A stretch of DNA of 64,000 bases from Bathynomus jamesi (GCA_023014485.1 JAJOZX010006146.1:213370-277369); one strand, 5' to 3'. Positions 1 through 11,794 are shown, counted from the first letter of the stretch. Numbers and translations: made by a program. Notes: a model not told the origin generated them from the letters alone.

Positions 1-89
1 TATTGATTAGGTCCCGAGGTTGTGCACGTGGGTGTTAATAAATTAAATAATTAATTTTAAAACATTAAATGACGTCATCAAGTTCATTA

Positions 90-250
90 CGAAACCTATG
101 GTAAAATTATTGAATACCCGGTTAGGTTCATTGAATGCCAGGTTAGGTCATCTGTACGCCCTTGACGATTGGTTAGGTTAAGTCGTGATATTTTCGTTGG
201 CTTTAACGAAAATATCATGACTTAACCTAACCAATCGTCAAGGGTGTACA
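90..250. repeat. Palindromic MITE-like repeat with TTAGG-containing arms
   Basis: Positions 153-198 and 205-250 are 46-nt inverted arms with two mismatches around a 6-nt loop. The arm carries GACGATTGGTTAGGTTAAG. The upstream stretch 90-150 recurs at 23343-23400, so the repeat is longer than the hairpin. Single arms or hairpins of the same core recur near 6351, 6506, 23393, 23918-24020 and 41340-41475. No coding capacity is seen; a non-autonomous DNA transposon is the simplest reading. Confidence 0.7.
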
Positions 251-264
251 ATTAACCTAACTGG

Positions 265-476
265 GCCGCAGGGCCCCCAATTACTGTCGGTTCAGTTATT
301 TGGTCACTAAATCTATAAAAATGAACGCAGTCATGAAAATCTTAAGTTTCAAATCCGAGCTCATTGTATTAAGATTTGTGAAGCTTTAGATTTTCATGGC
401 TGCGTTCTTTTCTGTAGTTTTATTGAATGAATAATTGGTTTGCCAATAACTGGAAGGCCGCAGGCACCCCAATTAC
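265..476. repeat. Short hairpin repeat with direct flanking repeats
   Basis: Arms 323-342 and 388-407 are inverted with one mismatch (GAACGCAGTCATGAAAATCT). Near-identical direct repeats ending CCCAATTACTG lie at about 265-287 and 452-476. It is probably another small non-autonomous element. The stretch 481-654 holds nothing I recognise. Confidence 0.5.
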
Positions 477-654
477 TGAGGCCCAAGGTGATAGGAATAG
501 GAATGATATCCAGATAAAGGGTTACTGATGTTCAAAATAAAATACGCCGTAGGCCCACAATCCAGCCAAAGCACCGCAGATCGAGCAAAATCGGCGCGTA
601 GCGCCGACCTTTTGCCAGTGCTTTACTAAAATCCAAATAAATAACATCTACAAT

Positions 655-3600
655 TTAGGGTGGAGCGAAAAATACTTTTTTTCTAGTATGAAGTTCTAAT
701 AGTGATTAGAAGTTGCATTTAGTGGACGATATATACGTGCCAAAATCTGAGTTCATTTGTTTAATATTTTCAGCTGCCACCTGCCACCAGGGGGCTACAG
801 TTAACACAATTTTGGGTAAAAAGGAAAAAAATGCTTCTATTTTAGGTTTATCAAACTATTATAAAATTTTATCGTAGAATTATCTAATAGTTTGATTAAG
901 ATTCCTAAATGATAAGAATTCGTTTTGTAAAAATGCCTTTTCATATGCTTAATATCTTCAGCTGCCACAAGAGGGCTGAAGTTAACTTAAAAATGACAAT
1001 TAAGTATGATTCTGTATTTACTTGAAAAAGGGAACAGTAATAAATTAGGATGTCTCTCCTCCTTTATACTGGCTTGAGACAGTTAAGAAACGTTATTTCG
1101 TGCCTTAGCGGAGTTACCACCCTTTCCCCAACCAACCTCCCTCTAGAAAGGGTTCTTGCTGAAGACTATTTAGTAATTTGCTTTTGTGTCAAATTTTGGC
1201 TGTTTTTATCTTGATTCTAATGTAGCACGAATCCAACCGTCTCTGTTTGTAGGTCCGCAGACTGATCCAGCAGCATCTGTAACGAGCTTGACGCATCTCT
1301 CTACGGCTTGTGTATGACATGGAAACTGAAATAATTCTGAATGAAGAGTAGTACCATGTTTGATGCATGATTCAATATCATCAAGAGAAACTCCTTTGGT
1401 TATCGGTGGTTCTGCTATCTGAAAATCTTGCCACATAATGAGATCTGTATAGTCTTTGGCATAAAAAATTATTTCTGGCACCTTAAAATACCTGATAACA
1501 TCTGTTTCTTGAATGCATGCCCTTGCTTTTATGATACGCCTAAATCCCAACTGACGCACATGCTCCCTTTCATCAGCTATCATTGCAATGAGAATGTTTT
1601 CTTGATTTGCGTAATATGCATTTCGCTGAATGACTGAGTCATGTACTCTCCTAAGCTCTTCACGGAGATACCGGCTTCTTGCAATCATATGCCACATATG
1701 TTTAGCACCATATTGGCATAATGGTTTACGCTTTATCTGAAACCACATTCGTGCGTATACCCTAACAATGAAAGTAGCTAATTCTTGTAAATTGCCTGAA
1801 GGATTCTCTGTGCTTGCATATAACCGCAGAGTCCTGTTTGCTGTGGTGAGCCACCTTGAATGTGATATATTGCCTGGACTCTTATGACTAAGACTCTTTG
1901 AGAATGTTCCACTTGATATAGCCTTGTGAATTTCAAGAACGTATTTCTGGTCAGTACTTATGTCATCTACATCAACTTCACACATGTCCTCTTGAATTTC
2001 AATGGGTTTGAAGTTAACTATGGGAAGCTTTTCACAGTCTGAAAGTGCTCGGCCAATTTCTCCTGAAAATGCTCTTGGTCCAGTAGTGGTACCATCCAAG
2101 TGATGAAACAGATGGCGCAATGGAAGTTCATTAAGGTGTAAAAGGCATATCAGCCACTGCAATGGCTTATTAAAGGCTTCTTCCAGTAATCTTATTGTGC
2201 CTCCAATACTACCAGTGTTAACCACTGTCGAATCACAGCCAACTGCAACGATGTTCCCTATATCAACATTCCTTTCTTTCAAGCAATTCACTAGCGCTGT
2301 GCAAATGTATTTAGCTTTGCCACTGGAAGGTGTCACATGTGCAAAGTACAGAGAGTGTGGTTCAGATATTATGCTGATATGCTCTTCGCGTTTGGTTCTT
2401 TGGTGGTTAGAGCCATCACTCTCCTGGACTTGAATCATTGTTTTATCCTTTCTGCCATCAAAGTATAATCCCCGCATGGTTTTTGGCTCTCCTATCTGTT
2501 GTAGTTCCTTTCTCTGTTTTTGTCTTTCACGTCTTAGCTTACTTCTGTCTATAATATTCCCTTTGTCTTCGGGAGTAACAATTTTAAGATCTGCCAATAC
2601 TGCAGAAGCAATAGCAGCCCCAGCTCTGTCCGACATTTTAAATCTATCACAAGTAATTGCTAATGAAGGCAGTGGCTCACGCATCTGTTGTTCTGACATT
2701 ACATATTGAGTCGAGGTTGTATCTTCCTCATTATCTTCAGATATCTCTTCTAGTTGTTGAAGTTCACTTGTCTCTGTTTCGATTTGTAAGTTGGACGTAT
2801 TGGTTATAGCAGCACTAGTTGTTTGTGAGGATTCCAGACGTGCTTTTTCCATTTCCTTTCGATGTTCTCTTGCTTGTAATCGTCTTGTGTGTGCTATGTC
2901 AATGCTTCCTATCACCATTATTCTGCGTGTTCGTTGGTCATTTAAAAATCCTGCTCTTTTGGAGGGACTTTCTTACTCTTTTCACATGAGCATCTCCTAA
3001 ACTCCTTACATTTGCAGGTGCAGATGTCAAACAAAGTGCATTTTGAAGAGTTTTCAAATTCTTCAAGCTGATTTTTGTACTTAGGCTGATCCTTGCGTGA
3101 CTTGTATGGCTTTAATAAGGACCTGTATTTATCATGGTACACTCGCATCATCTGTAAAACGCGTGTATGTGAAACTATTGGCAGAGGCCTTCTTCCAAAT
3201 TTTTCTACCTTTTTGGAAACTGCCTCTGCTATTTCAGCAAATGAAGGCTCCTTGTTATTCATCTGCTCCTTCACTAAATGTTTTGTGAACAGGTAATCTT
3301 TCATAATGCAGTTATAAGTTGGTAGTTGCATATCACTCATCTCACAAGGTACTTCAAATATGGCACACTTCATATGTTCTCTAGTGAAATGTTTATATTT
3401 AGTATTTGATGCCATAATATTTTTAAGAAAAATTCACAATCACAAAATATCCTGTAACATCAAAACATTATATAATTAATATATATAATATATTTTATAA
3501 GTATATATAATATATTATATAAATATATAATATATTATATAAATAAACTAAAATTATATAATACATTATAACAAGCATTTTATAATAAAATCAATATTAT

Positions 3601-4160
3601 CTCTATATAAATCACTTTAAAATAAAGTTTTATAATATTCCGATCATATCAAAAAACTCTCCGATCAACTGAGCGACTAGGCCTACTACCTAAGAAGACA
3701 AGTGTTAAAACACTGTTCTAATGACTCACAGAAAGAAATTCCTTCACACCAAAACCCTCCCCCACAACCCTCCCCAAACCCTCCCCCACAACATTCAGTG
3801 TAGTCTCAACATGACTCAGTTACTTTAAATTGTGTTAACTTCAGCTCTCTTGTGGCAGCTGAAGATATTAAGCATATGAAAAGGCATTTTTACAAAACGA
3901 ATTCCTATCATTTAAGAATCTTAATCAAACTATTAGATAATTCTAAGATAAAATTTTATAATAGTTTGACAAACCTAAAATAGAAGCATTTTTTTCCTTT
4001 TTACACAAAATTGTGTTAACTTTAGCCCCCTGGTGGCAGCTGAAAATTTTAAACAAATGAACTCATGTTTTGGCAGGCATATTTCGTCCACTAAATACAA
4101 CTTTTAATCACTATTAGAACTTCATACTAGAAACAAAGTATTTTTCGCTCCACCCTAATC
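655..4160 (-). mobile_element. hAT-like DNA transposon with long TIRs
   Basis: The ends are TTAGGGTGGAGCGAAAAA and its reverse complement, and the inverted homology continues for roughly 350 bp (about 655-1020 against 3830-4160). Flanks 647-654 (tctacaat) and 4161-4168 (tctacatt) match at 7 of 8 bases, fitting an 8-bp target duplication as in hAT elements. The element carries one minus-strand transposase gene in two frames. The region 3420-3800 between gene and right TIR is AT-rich and contains nothing else recognisable. Superfamily is inferred from TSD length and the D / C-H / R-W protein pattern. Confidence 0.75.
1206..3415 (-). pseudogene. hAT-like transposase, one frameshift
   Basis: Minus-strand reading starts at 3415 (157 codons, cysteine-rich end with CTCKCKEFRRCSCEK) and continues after a frameshift near 2940 into a 570-codon frame ending at 1206. 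The second frame is open upstream of its first ATG (NDQRTRRIMVIGS), so the two pieces are one protein of about 730 residues. It shows an RNase-H-like pattern: an aspartate in VAVGCDSTVVNTG, a following LICLLHLNELPLRH segment and SRWLTTANRTLRLY, which resembles the hAT D, C/H and RW blocks. A related protein lies at 12293-14243. It moves the enclosing element in cis. The frameshift suggests it is dead, though a spliced intron or sequencing error at 2940 is possible. Confidence 0.65.
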
Positions 4161-6027
4161 TACATTTCCATTATCTACCTGATCAGTTACAAATTAGGGG
4201 TGCACCGGATATGATATCCGGTCGGATATTCGGCCGGATATTGCGAAATATCCGGTACCCGACAGGATATGGGTCATATCCGGCCGGATATGCCGGATAT
4301 AGGCCAAGACATTAGAAAATTAACACCTGTATGAAAATCTGCCATAATATGATGATAACACATTACAAATAGTATTTTATATACAAAAAAAATGGAAAGC
4401 CCTCCAGGGCCCACCCCTAAACCAGTCCAGCAACACTTTTTATATTAAATCAACACAATACTGATGACAAGAATAAATATAACATCTGTCCCTCTTTAAC
4501 GATTACAGTTCTATTAATATAATCAGAGCTTTTTATGAAAACGTCTAGGCGTTAAATTTTTTAAAAAGAGTAAAATATTGCTAGACCCCTGCACTTGCTT
4601 TCCATTCTTTTTTCTCCTTTTTTCCTTTATTTTCAAAACAATACAAAACATTACAAGCTTGACAAATGTAAAACAATACATTGAATACAATATAAAATGC
4701 CTGGAATGAAATCAATGAATGGAGGGCAGTATTGCGTAGGTCAGATGCTGCCATTCAGCCTGGAGGTCTTCAGAATAAAAAAAAACTCAACAAGAGTGAT
4801 TTAGAACTTTTTTCCGTTGTGGTGCAGAAACAAGAGCATTTCTCCTCTTTTCGGGATCGCCTTGCTTCATAGATGTTTCAATATTCACAAAATATTCTCT
4901 GAAAATACAGAGGATGCGGGTGTGCAGAGAAGCTTTGAAACAATAGTTTTAAGGAGAGGAAATCGGTTCTCCTGCTTCCAAATTTGAACTGGACAGCGTT
5001 TCCTATCTACAAGAGGTTCAGATGCATATCGGTCTAACTCCCCTGCAATCAGTAGAACAGGAGCAGTCTTTTTTTCAACCTTTCTTCTCTTGTAACTTAC
5101 TTTCCCAGATTGCTCTCCTTTTGTGATCTCCATAAAACACGTTTCAAGAATGTCCTCGTCTTTCCTCTTTCGCATAGGAGAACTGGAATTTGAGCTTCTT
5201 TCGCTTCCACTTTCATTACCTTCACTTTCATTTTCATTAGAATCATTACCACCTTCGTCATTTTCAATACCTATGACTTCTTCAATCAGCCAGGATTTAG
5301 CCTGCTCTTTTTGATCTTGTTGAAAGAAAGATAACTTATACCGCGGATCTATTGCAGTCGCAGTCACATAAGCCCTGTTTTTCATTATGTTCAAAGACTT
5401 CCCATCACTACTCTCCGACAAGAAACGCGCTCGAAGAAAAGTCAGGAGTTCTCTCTTTGTCGTTTGAATACCTTGGTCATCATGACCAATCTTTGAAAGA
5501 AATCTTTGTAAAATACAAATGCTTGGAATTACGGAAGACAAAGTTGATTTTTCCGAACTCATTTCCTGAGTTAGTTGGAAGAATGGTTTTAATATTTTAA
5601 GGAGATTTCGTATCAGTGTCCACTCGAAGGATGTGATGGTAGGTAATTCACTACGATCAGCCAAATACAGTTGCACTGGAATTTTTAATTTATATTATCT
5701 TTCTAGCATCAAATATGCACTGTTCCAACGTGTTGGGACATCTTGAACCAATAGGAGGGCTCAAGATTTTGCTGCGCTTGAATGTGTTTGAAATTGTTAC
5801 AGGCCAAAGGAGAATGATTAAAGTGAGTTACAAGGCGGCGACTTTTTGCAAGGATATCAATTACACTCCTCTGAACCATAATTGAGCCACTAATAACCAG
5901 TTGGAGTAAATGAATGCTGCAGTGTATTGAAGGTATTTCAGCCAGGTCACTACCAAGAGCCATATTACTAGGTCCATCCCTCACAAATAAATTCCTCTTA
6001 TTTGCATCAAAATCACAACTATCCCAC

Positions 6028-7037
6028 CGTGACCGGAAAATTCGCCGTAAACATTTTCGCCGTAGGAAAATTCGCCGTAAACATTTTCGCCGTAAACATT
6101 TTCGCCGTAAGACAAATTCGCCGTAAGGATATTTCGCCGTAAATAAAATAAAATTAAAATTAAAAAAAAGTTTAACTGAACCCTTATAATAAGACAAATT
6201 CGCCGTAAGGACATTTCGCCGTAAATAAAATAAAATTAAAATAAAAAAAAAGTTTAACTGAACCCTTATAATAGCCGGTGCTGGTTAAGTGTGCGGTCTA
6301 CCTAGCTTCGAGCAGTCTACCACAATTAAGATTCTTTATACTGTACGGCATTGACGATTGGTTAGGTTAAGTCGTGATAGTTTGGTTAAATAAATTTCTT
6401 AAATAAATTCCTTATCTTGCTTTGAAACTCACTATATAGGAGGAGAACGAGGCCGAGGCGCGCGAAGGCGAAGAATGGAGCCAACATTCTTTATACTGTA
6501 CGGCATTGACGATTGGTTAGGTTAAGTCGTGATAGTTTGGTTAAATAAATTTCTTAAATAAATTCCTTATCTTGCTTTGAAACTCACTATATAGGAGGAG
6601 AACGAGGCCGAGGCGCGCGAAGGCGAAGAATGGAGCCAACATTTCCTATAGAATAGTGGAATGTTGTCGAAAGAACTCATAATAATATGCCGAGAATGAA
6701 CAACAGTATAGAGCGCTTCCACAATGCAATACAAAGCTCTATTACTAACATGCATCCAAGTATCTAGAAACTCATAACCAATTTGATGAAGGAAGAGAGC
6801 TTATTTTTAAGAAGTTTTATCACTGACTTTTACCATTGAATAAAGACTTGCCTTTTTAATGCTTATATAATACCCTTTATCATCCATTGATTATTTTTAA
6901 AAAATTTTACGGCGAAATGTCCTTACGGCGAATTTGTCTTACGGCGAATTTGTCTTACGGCGAAAATGTTTACGGCGAAAATGTTTACGGCGAATTTTCC
7001 TACGGCGAAAATGTTTGCGGCGAAATTTCCTAGAACC
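6028..7037. mobile_element. Non-autonomous element with modular TIRs and 9-bp TSD
   Basis: Both ends consist of repeated TTCGCCGTAA modules about 15-17 bp apart (6034-6230 and inverted at 6908-7029). CTATCCCAC occurs directly at 6019-6027 and 7038-7046, a perfect 9-bp duplication. Removing the insert and one copy restores the hAT reading frame (WDSCDFDANKRN). Nine-base TSDs with repetitive TIRs fit Mutator-like elements, but no transposase is present, so that class is inferred. A direct duplication (6113-6190 and 6191-6272) expands the left TIR. Confidence 0.8.
6331..6640. repeat. 155-bp tandem duplication
   Basis: The block beginning ATTCTTTATACTGTACGG at 6331 restarts at 6486 almost unchanged. 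Each copy contains the GACGATTGGTTAGGTTAAG arm of the palindromic family and a GC-rich stretch (GAACGAGGCCGAGGCGCG). It lies inside the 6028-7037 element. Confidence 0.85.
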
Positions 7038-8052
7038 CTATCCCACATAGAGCGAAACTTTTCAGATATATTCTTGCCAGTATGCGACCCTGAGAAATGA
7101 GAAGCATGTAGCATAGCATCGTATCTTTCAAAATCTTTACCTATCCAGTGACCCGATAGTGATATAAAACTTTCTTGAGACGTTGTGCATGTCTATATAT
7201 CTGAAGAAAAGCTGACATGCTTCACTTCTTCCAGCTTCTGAGCAATTTTAGACTTGAACTCATTATAAAGACGAGGAATTATAGTATCAGAGAAGTACCT
7301 TCTGCTCGGTAAGAGATATCTGGGTTGGAGGTAGGCAATTAGATCAATAAAACCATCATCTTCAACTAAACTAAATGGCTGGTTGTCCAAAGCCATCATC
7401 ATGCCAATTTTACGGTGAATCATCACAGACCTGGAGTCATTGATGTCCCATATTTTTTTAGATGAAAAGCTTTCCTCTATTGAGATCTGTTACTTTGGTC
7501 CATTTTCTTTTCTTTCAGAGTACTACCAGTAGAAGTTGATGGTCTAGCCCGTATTCTATCTATGCCTATTTCCTTTGATTTAGTCGCAGCTATTCTTTTT
7601 TTGTCATTTTCGTTTTTGGCTTCAGTATACTCTTTTGGGTGATTAATCTTCAAATGATTATGACGAGGTGTTGTGCAAAAAGGCTGTTGGCCACCTTTCT
7701 CCGTCCCACGTTTGATAATCTTTTGGCAAATATTACACTTTGCATTGATATCGCTAGGATCATTTATTGTATACAGTGACCACACAAAACTTTTCATGAT
7801 TAATACTTAATAGTTTAATACAACAGAAGAACCTGAAAGAGAAAAAAACAATTAAACATCTGAATATACTTAAATTATTATTTATCTTATATTTGGGGGG
7901 CGCTTGCCCCCAATGTAAAACAAAACATAGCAATATGAGTGTAAAAATAATGAAGTACCTAATAATATATATCCGGCCGGATAGATATGGCCATATGCGG
8001 CATATCCGATATCCAGCTGGATATCAAAAATTCATATCCGGTGCATCCTACT

Positions 8053-9190
8053 TTTAAACGCCCTTGTATAAAACCGATGGTTAACGCAGTTTCGAAAATG
8101 GTGTCTGACAGTAATGTGCGTCATAAACACAGCTGTTATCGAGTTCTTAATCGCAGAGAAGGAAACAGTTAGAAATATTCACAAACGTCTACAAAACGTT
8201 TACGAAGATGCTGTTGCTGATCGAAGCACAGTTGGACGCTGGTCTAAACGTGTGAAATCATCGAAGAGAGGTAGGGCCATCCTCGATGATGAGCCACGCA
8301 GCAGTCGCCCGGCATCGGCTGTGACATCTCACACTGTGCAACTTGCTAACAGCATCATTCGATCAAATCGGCGCATCACATACAAGGAGCTATCACTGGA
8401 GCTTGGAATTAGTGAAGAAAGTGTGAATACGATAATTCACCAATTGGGATACTCAAAAGTGTGTTCACGGTTTGGTCTGGGGATGAGACTGGGGATGAGA
8501 CTGGGGATGAGACTTCGGTACACCACTTTGAACCTGAAACAAAACGCCAATCCATGGAGTGGCATCAGGCAGACTCCCCACGCAAGAAAAGGTTCAAAAT
8601 GGCTCCCTCTTCAGGAAAGGTTATGGCCACCATCTTCTGGGACATGAAAGGGGTGATTCTGGTGGACATTATGAAGAAAAGACAAACAATCAACTCAGAG
8701 GCATATACTGCTACCCTACAGAGACTCCAGAGACGTATAAAGCGAGTTCGACCGGAGAGAAAACTGGAAGACGTCCTTCCTTTGCACGATAAGGCAAGAC
8801 CACACAACAGTTTGCAAACAAGAGAGGCCATCACAAAAATGCGCTTAACTGTTTTACCCCACGCTCCATACAGCCTGGATCTGGCACCTTCAGACTTCCA
8901 TTTATTTGGGCCAATGAAGGATGCTATTCGTGGAAGAAAGTTTGAGAGTGACGATGAGGTTGTTGAGGAGATTAAGAGGTGGCTCCAGCGGAACCCAGCG
9001 GATTTTTACCAGCAAGGAATAAAGGCCCTTGTTTCGAGGTGGGGAAAAGCCGTTGAAAAGGATGGAGACTATGTGTAAAAATAAAAAATTGTAAAAAAAG
9101 TATGTAACTACTTATGTACAAAATTTCTAGAACTTACAAGGAAACTTGGGAAGAAAAAAAAGGTGGGTCAACTATATTGAGTGGCCCTCG
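8053..9190 (+). mobile_element. mariner element, copy 1, 5' truncated
   Basis: The right end carries TATATTGAGTGGCCCT near 9173-9188, the inverse of AGGGGCACTCAATATA at the start of copy 2 (about 10673). The 5' end is cut where the BED-hAT ends. It is the first half of a tandem duplication; see copy 2 at 10673-11381 and 21233-21815. Confidence 0.8.
8114..9078 (+). pseudogene. mariner transposase (DD34D type), internally deleted
   Basis: The N-terminal helix-turn-helix half reads in one frame to about 8465 (VIEFL, STVGRW, LGISEESVNTIIH). The catalytic half reads in another from 8461 (GDET repeats then VHHFEPETKRQSMEW, LHDKARPHNS, YSLDLAPSDFHLFGPMK). The three catalytic aspartates expected of mariner (in GDET, HDKARPH and SDFHLF) are all visible. 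About 60 residues normally lying between KVCSRF and the first aspartate are missing, replaced by three copies of ggggatgagact. Copy 2 has the same deletion with two copies of that repeat. The frame break and deletion make it inactive. Confidence 0.9.
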
Positions 9191-9362
9191 GAGATAGCAA
9201 AAGTTCTACATGAAGGTGTATTGGTGTCACCACTGATATATCGGTCAGGGCGATTTTTTGGCATGCTATTCACTGTCAAAAGTTAAAAATTTATCTTACA
9301 TGTGCTCATCATTTGAGACACTTTAATACAAATTTTACAATTTCTATTTTTACTGCGTTCAG

Positions 9363-9702
9363 AGAAGGAATCGCAAGAAGGAAACGAAAGAGAACGGACG
9401 GATAGTGAATATGTGCTAGCGAATACTCTCTACGAGTCTTTGGAATCCAGAATGCAACACCAAGGTAAGTATCATTTTTTTTTTTTTTAGACTTTCTAAA
9501 AAAATGGTTTGAATCAAAAAGGAAAGTCAGTCGAAGTAAATCGTCTGAAACATGTTTTGAAACTTCTCTGATGCTGCGCTATGATTCGCCTCAAGATAAC
9601 ACAACAAACTGGGTCTCAATTCTTCACATAAAAGAGGCTGAACGAGCCAAATCGTTGGAACTTAACTTAACTCCCAATAAGACATATGTTAACCTGACCT
9701 AA
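9363..9702 (+). CDS. Two-exon coding fragment of unknown origin (copy 1)
   Basis: Exon 9363-9464 is bounded by a pyrimidine-rich stretch ending TTCAG and a donor AAG|GTAAGT; exon 9491-9702 follows a T-rich tract ending TTTTAG. Joined in phase (codon GAC spans the junction) they read without a stop for about 104 residues to TAA at 9700-9702. Exon 1 includes EYVLANTLYESLESRM; exon 2 includes FLKKWFESKRKVSRSK and ILHIKEAERAKSLELN. Composition is charged, with no membrane segment or motif I recognise. No upstream exon is identifiable because the mariner 3' end lies 170 bp upstream. It could be the 3' end of a host gene captured in the duplication, or part of an unrecognised transposon. Copy 2 (21986-22200) has a frameshift. 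Confidence 0.45.
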
Positions 9703-9882
9703 CCTGTTAGGTCTGATTATTTTATTCCGCTTACTGTGAAAATACCATTTCTAGAGAATGATACTTCTTTCAAAAAAAAAGTGAGGCCTATTTTCATAAC
9801 AGACTATCACATTATTTAAAATAAATTATTTAAAATTTTTAGATATTTTCAGTTCAATTTGGAATAGTACTACATTCTTAGA

Positions 9883-9886
<4 letters not shown>

Positions 9887-9932
<46 letters not shown>
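9887..9932. repeat. (AAT)n microsatellite
   Basis: About 15 tandem AAT units, with a shorter degenerate stretch after them. The equivalent site in the second copy of the duplication (22504-22563) is also AAT-rich. Confidence 0.95.
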
Positions 9933-9933
<1 letters not shown>

Positions 9934-9959
9934 ATAATAATAATACCAGCATATGGAAG

Positions 9960-10670
9960 ACAGCAAATGAAAGGAAGTTGAACAAGTATTATACAAGCCA
10001 AGCTTAAGATAGGAAAATCAGCATAAATTCATAAACTGTGTTGTGAGGTGATTGAATGTGGAGGTAGAATGGTGCTAGAGTAGCTGTGGAAGATATTTCA
10101 ACAAGCGTGGGAAAGTTGAATGTGTTTCAGGTGATTGGACAAAAGTTATAATTGTACCAATGTATAAGAATAAAGTTGAAAGTAAAAAGGATTACAGATT
10201 ATAAGGTGGAGGATGAACAAGGCGGCTTTAGGAATGTCAGAGGAGGGGTTGCTCAAGTATCAAAAATAAGGAATTAAGTTATAAGAAGATAACGGTGTAT
10301 ACTCGTATGTCATTTATGGATTTGGAGAATAGATATATGATAAAATAAATAGATGTACATTGTGGCAAGTACTTAAGATGTATGGTGTCATTGGTAAGTT
10401 ATTAAAAGCAATAATAAATGTTTATGTGACTAGTAGTTCTTGTGTAAGAATTAAGGGTGAGTTGAGTGACTGGTTCTTTTTTGATGTCAGAGAATGAAAG
10501 GGTTGTTCGATGAACGAAGAAAATGCAAAAATTGTAAAACAATATGAATATTTTGGGTGTTTGATTGACAAAAGAGCTACAGTTACATTGGAAATGGAAG
10601 GCAGAGTTAAGCAAGACAAGGAAGTCATGAATGTGATAAAAGCTTTCACAGGAAGGAGGTGAATGAATGT
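9960..10670 (+). pseudogene. Non-LTR retrotransposon RT fragment (copy 1)
   Basis: Translated piecewise, the stretch shows reverse-transcriptase remnants in the usual order: VIECGGRMV, an EDEQGGFRN-like block, then CTLWQVLKMYGV-like and SSSCVRIKGELSDWF near 10350-10470, and later QYEYFGCLIDKRA near 10545. The segment with the YADD catalytic box is missing between these last two, and stops and frameshifts are frequent. The left part recurs at 22560-23040 and the LWQVL block at 24307-24344. A 5'-truncated LINE relic. Confidence 0.7.
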
Positions 10671-10672
10671 AC

Positions 10673-11381
10673 TAGGGGCACTCAATATATTTTTCCACAC
10701 CCTTTTTCCTTAGCTAAATAATAGGCCATGGGGCTGAAATGTCTTTTAGGCAGTAAGTTTGAACTTTCTGCGCTTCACATAACCGGATTTTTCAAGTTTG
10801 AACCTCCCCTCATTGTTTAAAACCGCTTTTAAACGCCCTTGTATAAAACCGATGGTTAACGCAGTTTCGAAAATGGTGTCTGACATTAATATGCGTCATA
10901 AACAGAGCTGTTATCGAGTTCTTAGCCGCAGAGAAGTAAACAGTTAGAAATATTCACAAACGTCTACAAAACGTTTACGGAGATGCTGTTGTTGATCGAA
11001 GCACAGTTGGACGCTGGTCTAAACGTGTGAGATCATCGAAGAGAGGTAGAGCCAGCCTCGATGATGAGCCACGCAGCAGTCGCCCGGCATCGGCTGTGAT
11101 ATCTCACACTGTGCAACGTGCTAACAGCATCATTCGATCAAATCGGCGCATCACATACAAGGAGCTATCGCTGGAGCTTGGAATTAGTGAAGAAAGTGTG
11201 AATACGATAATTCACGAATTGGGATACTCAAAAGTGTGTTCACGGTTTGTTCTGAGGATGAGACTGGGGATGAGACTTGGGTACACCGTACACCACTTTG
11301 AACCTGAAACAAAACGCCAATCCATGGAGTGTCATCACGCAGACTCCCCACGGAAGAAAAGGTTCAAAATGGCCCCCTCTG
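10673..11381 (+). pseudogene. mariner copy 2, 5' half
   Basis: It begins with AGGGGCACTCAATATA and contains the untranslated leader missing from copy 1, then the N-terminal transposase (GRASLDDEPRSSRPAS, SLELGISEESVNTIIHELG). The GDET region has two ggggatgagact-type repeats and the same ~60-residue deletion as copy 1. The sequence stops at 11381 where hAT-A begins and resumes at 21233, so the two halves are one mariner. A frameshift lies near the start of the ORF. Confidence 0.9.
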
Positions 11382-11502
11382 CAGGCCAGGATCCAGACCC
11401 ATAATTTGACTAGTGCCATTTCATTAAATGCATACCAAAATGTAAAAGAAAACATGATTCGTTATTTACTTCAAAATATTTATTTTACAAAATAAATCCT
11501 TT

Positions 11503-11655
11503 CTAATGTTTGTCACTGATAATATCAACAAGCTCCATCCTTCTTGGGGTGAGCCGTGCAAACTTCTCAACCAAAACATCCACATCGAGCTTCCGCCCAT
11601 AGTGGACATGCATCAGAGCTAAACTATTCATCCTATCATTTCTCATGGTGCTCCT
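11503..11655 (-). pseudogene. C-terminal end of hAT-A transposase
   Basis: Minus-strand translation gives RSTMRNDRMNSLALMHVHY, then VEKFARLTPRRMELVDIISD and a stop at 11503-11505. This is the tail of the DUF4371-type hAT dimerisation region. Its upstream part lies at 17983-20880; the two are separated by hAT-B, and the 8-bp duplication GTGCTCCT lies within the RSTM codons. Confidence 0.85.
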
Positions 11656-11719
11656 CAGTGGCGGCTCGTGACTTTCAGTTATGGGGGTGCTGCCTCAGAA
11701 ATTGCGAACAATTATGTCG

Positions 11720-11759
<40 letters not shown>

Positions 11760-11794
11760 TATGAGAGAGAGAGAAAGTCGAGTAGATAAATAGA

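Larger units (their letters stand above)
4885..7797 (-). pseudogene. hAT transposase with BED zinc finger, split and frameshifted
   Basis: Reading from 7797: a BED finger (C-N-I-C with H-N-H-L-K-I-N-H downstream), then at 7426-7193 the segment PFSLVEDDGFIDLIAYLQPRY with LPSRRYF, then SHTGKNI to 7047. After the 1-kb insertion it resumes at 6018 with ANKRNLFVRDGPSNMALGS and C-S-I-H-L-L-Q-L-V, passes through PTRWNSAYLML near 5720, and ends with the dimerisation segment (FPLLKTIVSKLL, SSVFSENIL) near 4885. These are the canonical hAT blocks in order. Several frame changes besides the insertion make it a pseudogene. The acidic serine-rich stretch around 5125-5250 is low complexity. Confidence 0.85.
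4196..8052 (-). mobile_element. BED-type hAT transposon, interrupted
   Basis: The left end reads TAGGGGTGCACCGGATATG and the right end is the reverse complement of TAGGATGCACCGGATATG, followed by clustered subterminal ATATCCGG motifs at both ends (4205-4285 and 7970-8045). Such TIRs are typical of hAT elements. Right of the element the mariner sequence resumes (cttttaaacgcc, as at 10826), but the left flank is not mariner, so the left side has been rearranged and no clean TSD is visible. The minus-strand transposase is split by the insertion at 6028-7037. Confidence 0.8.
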
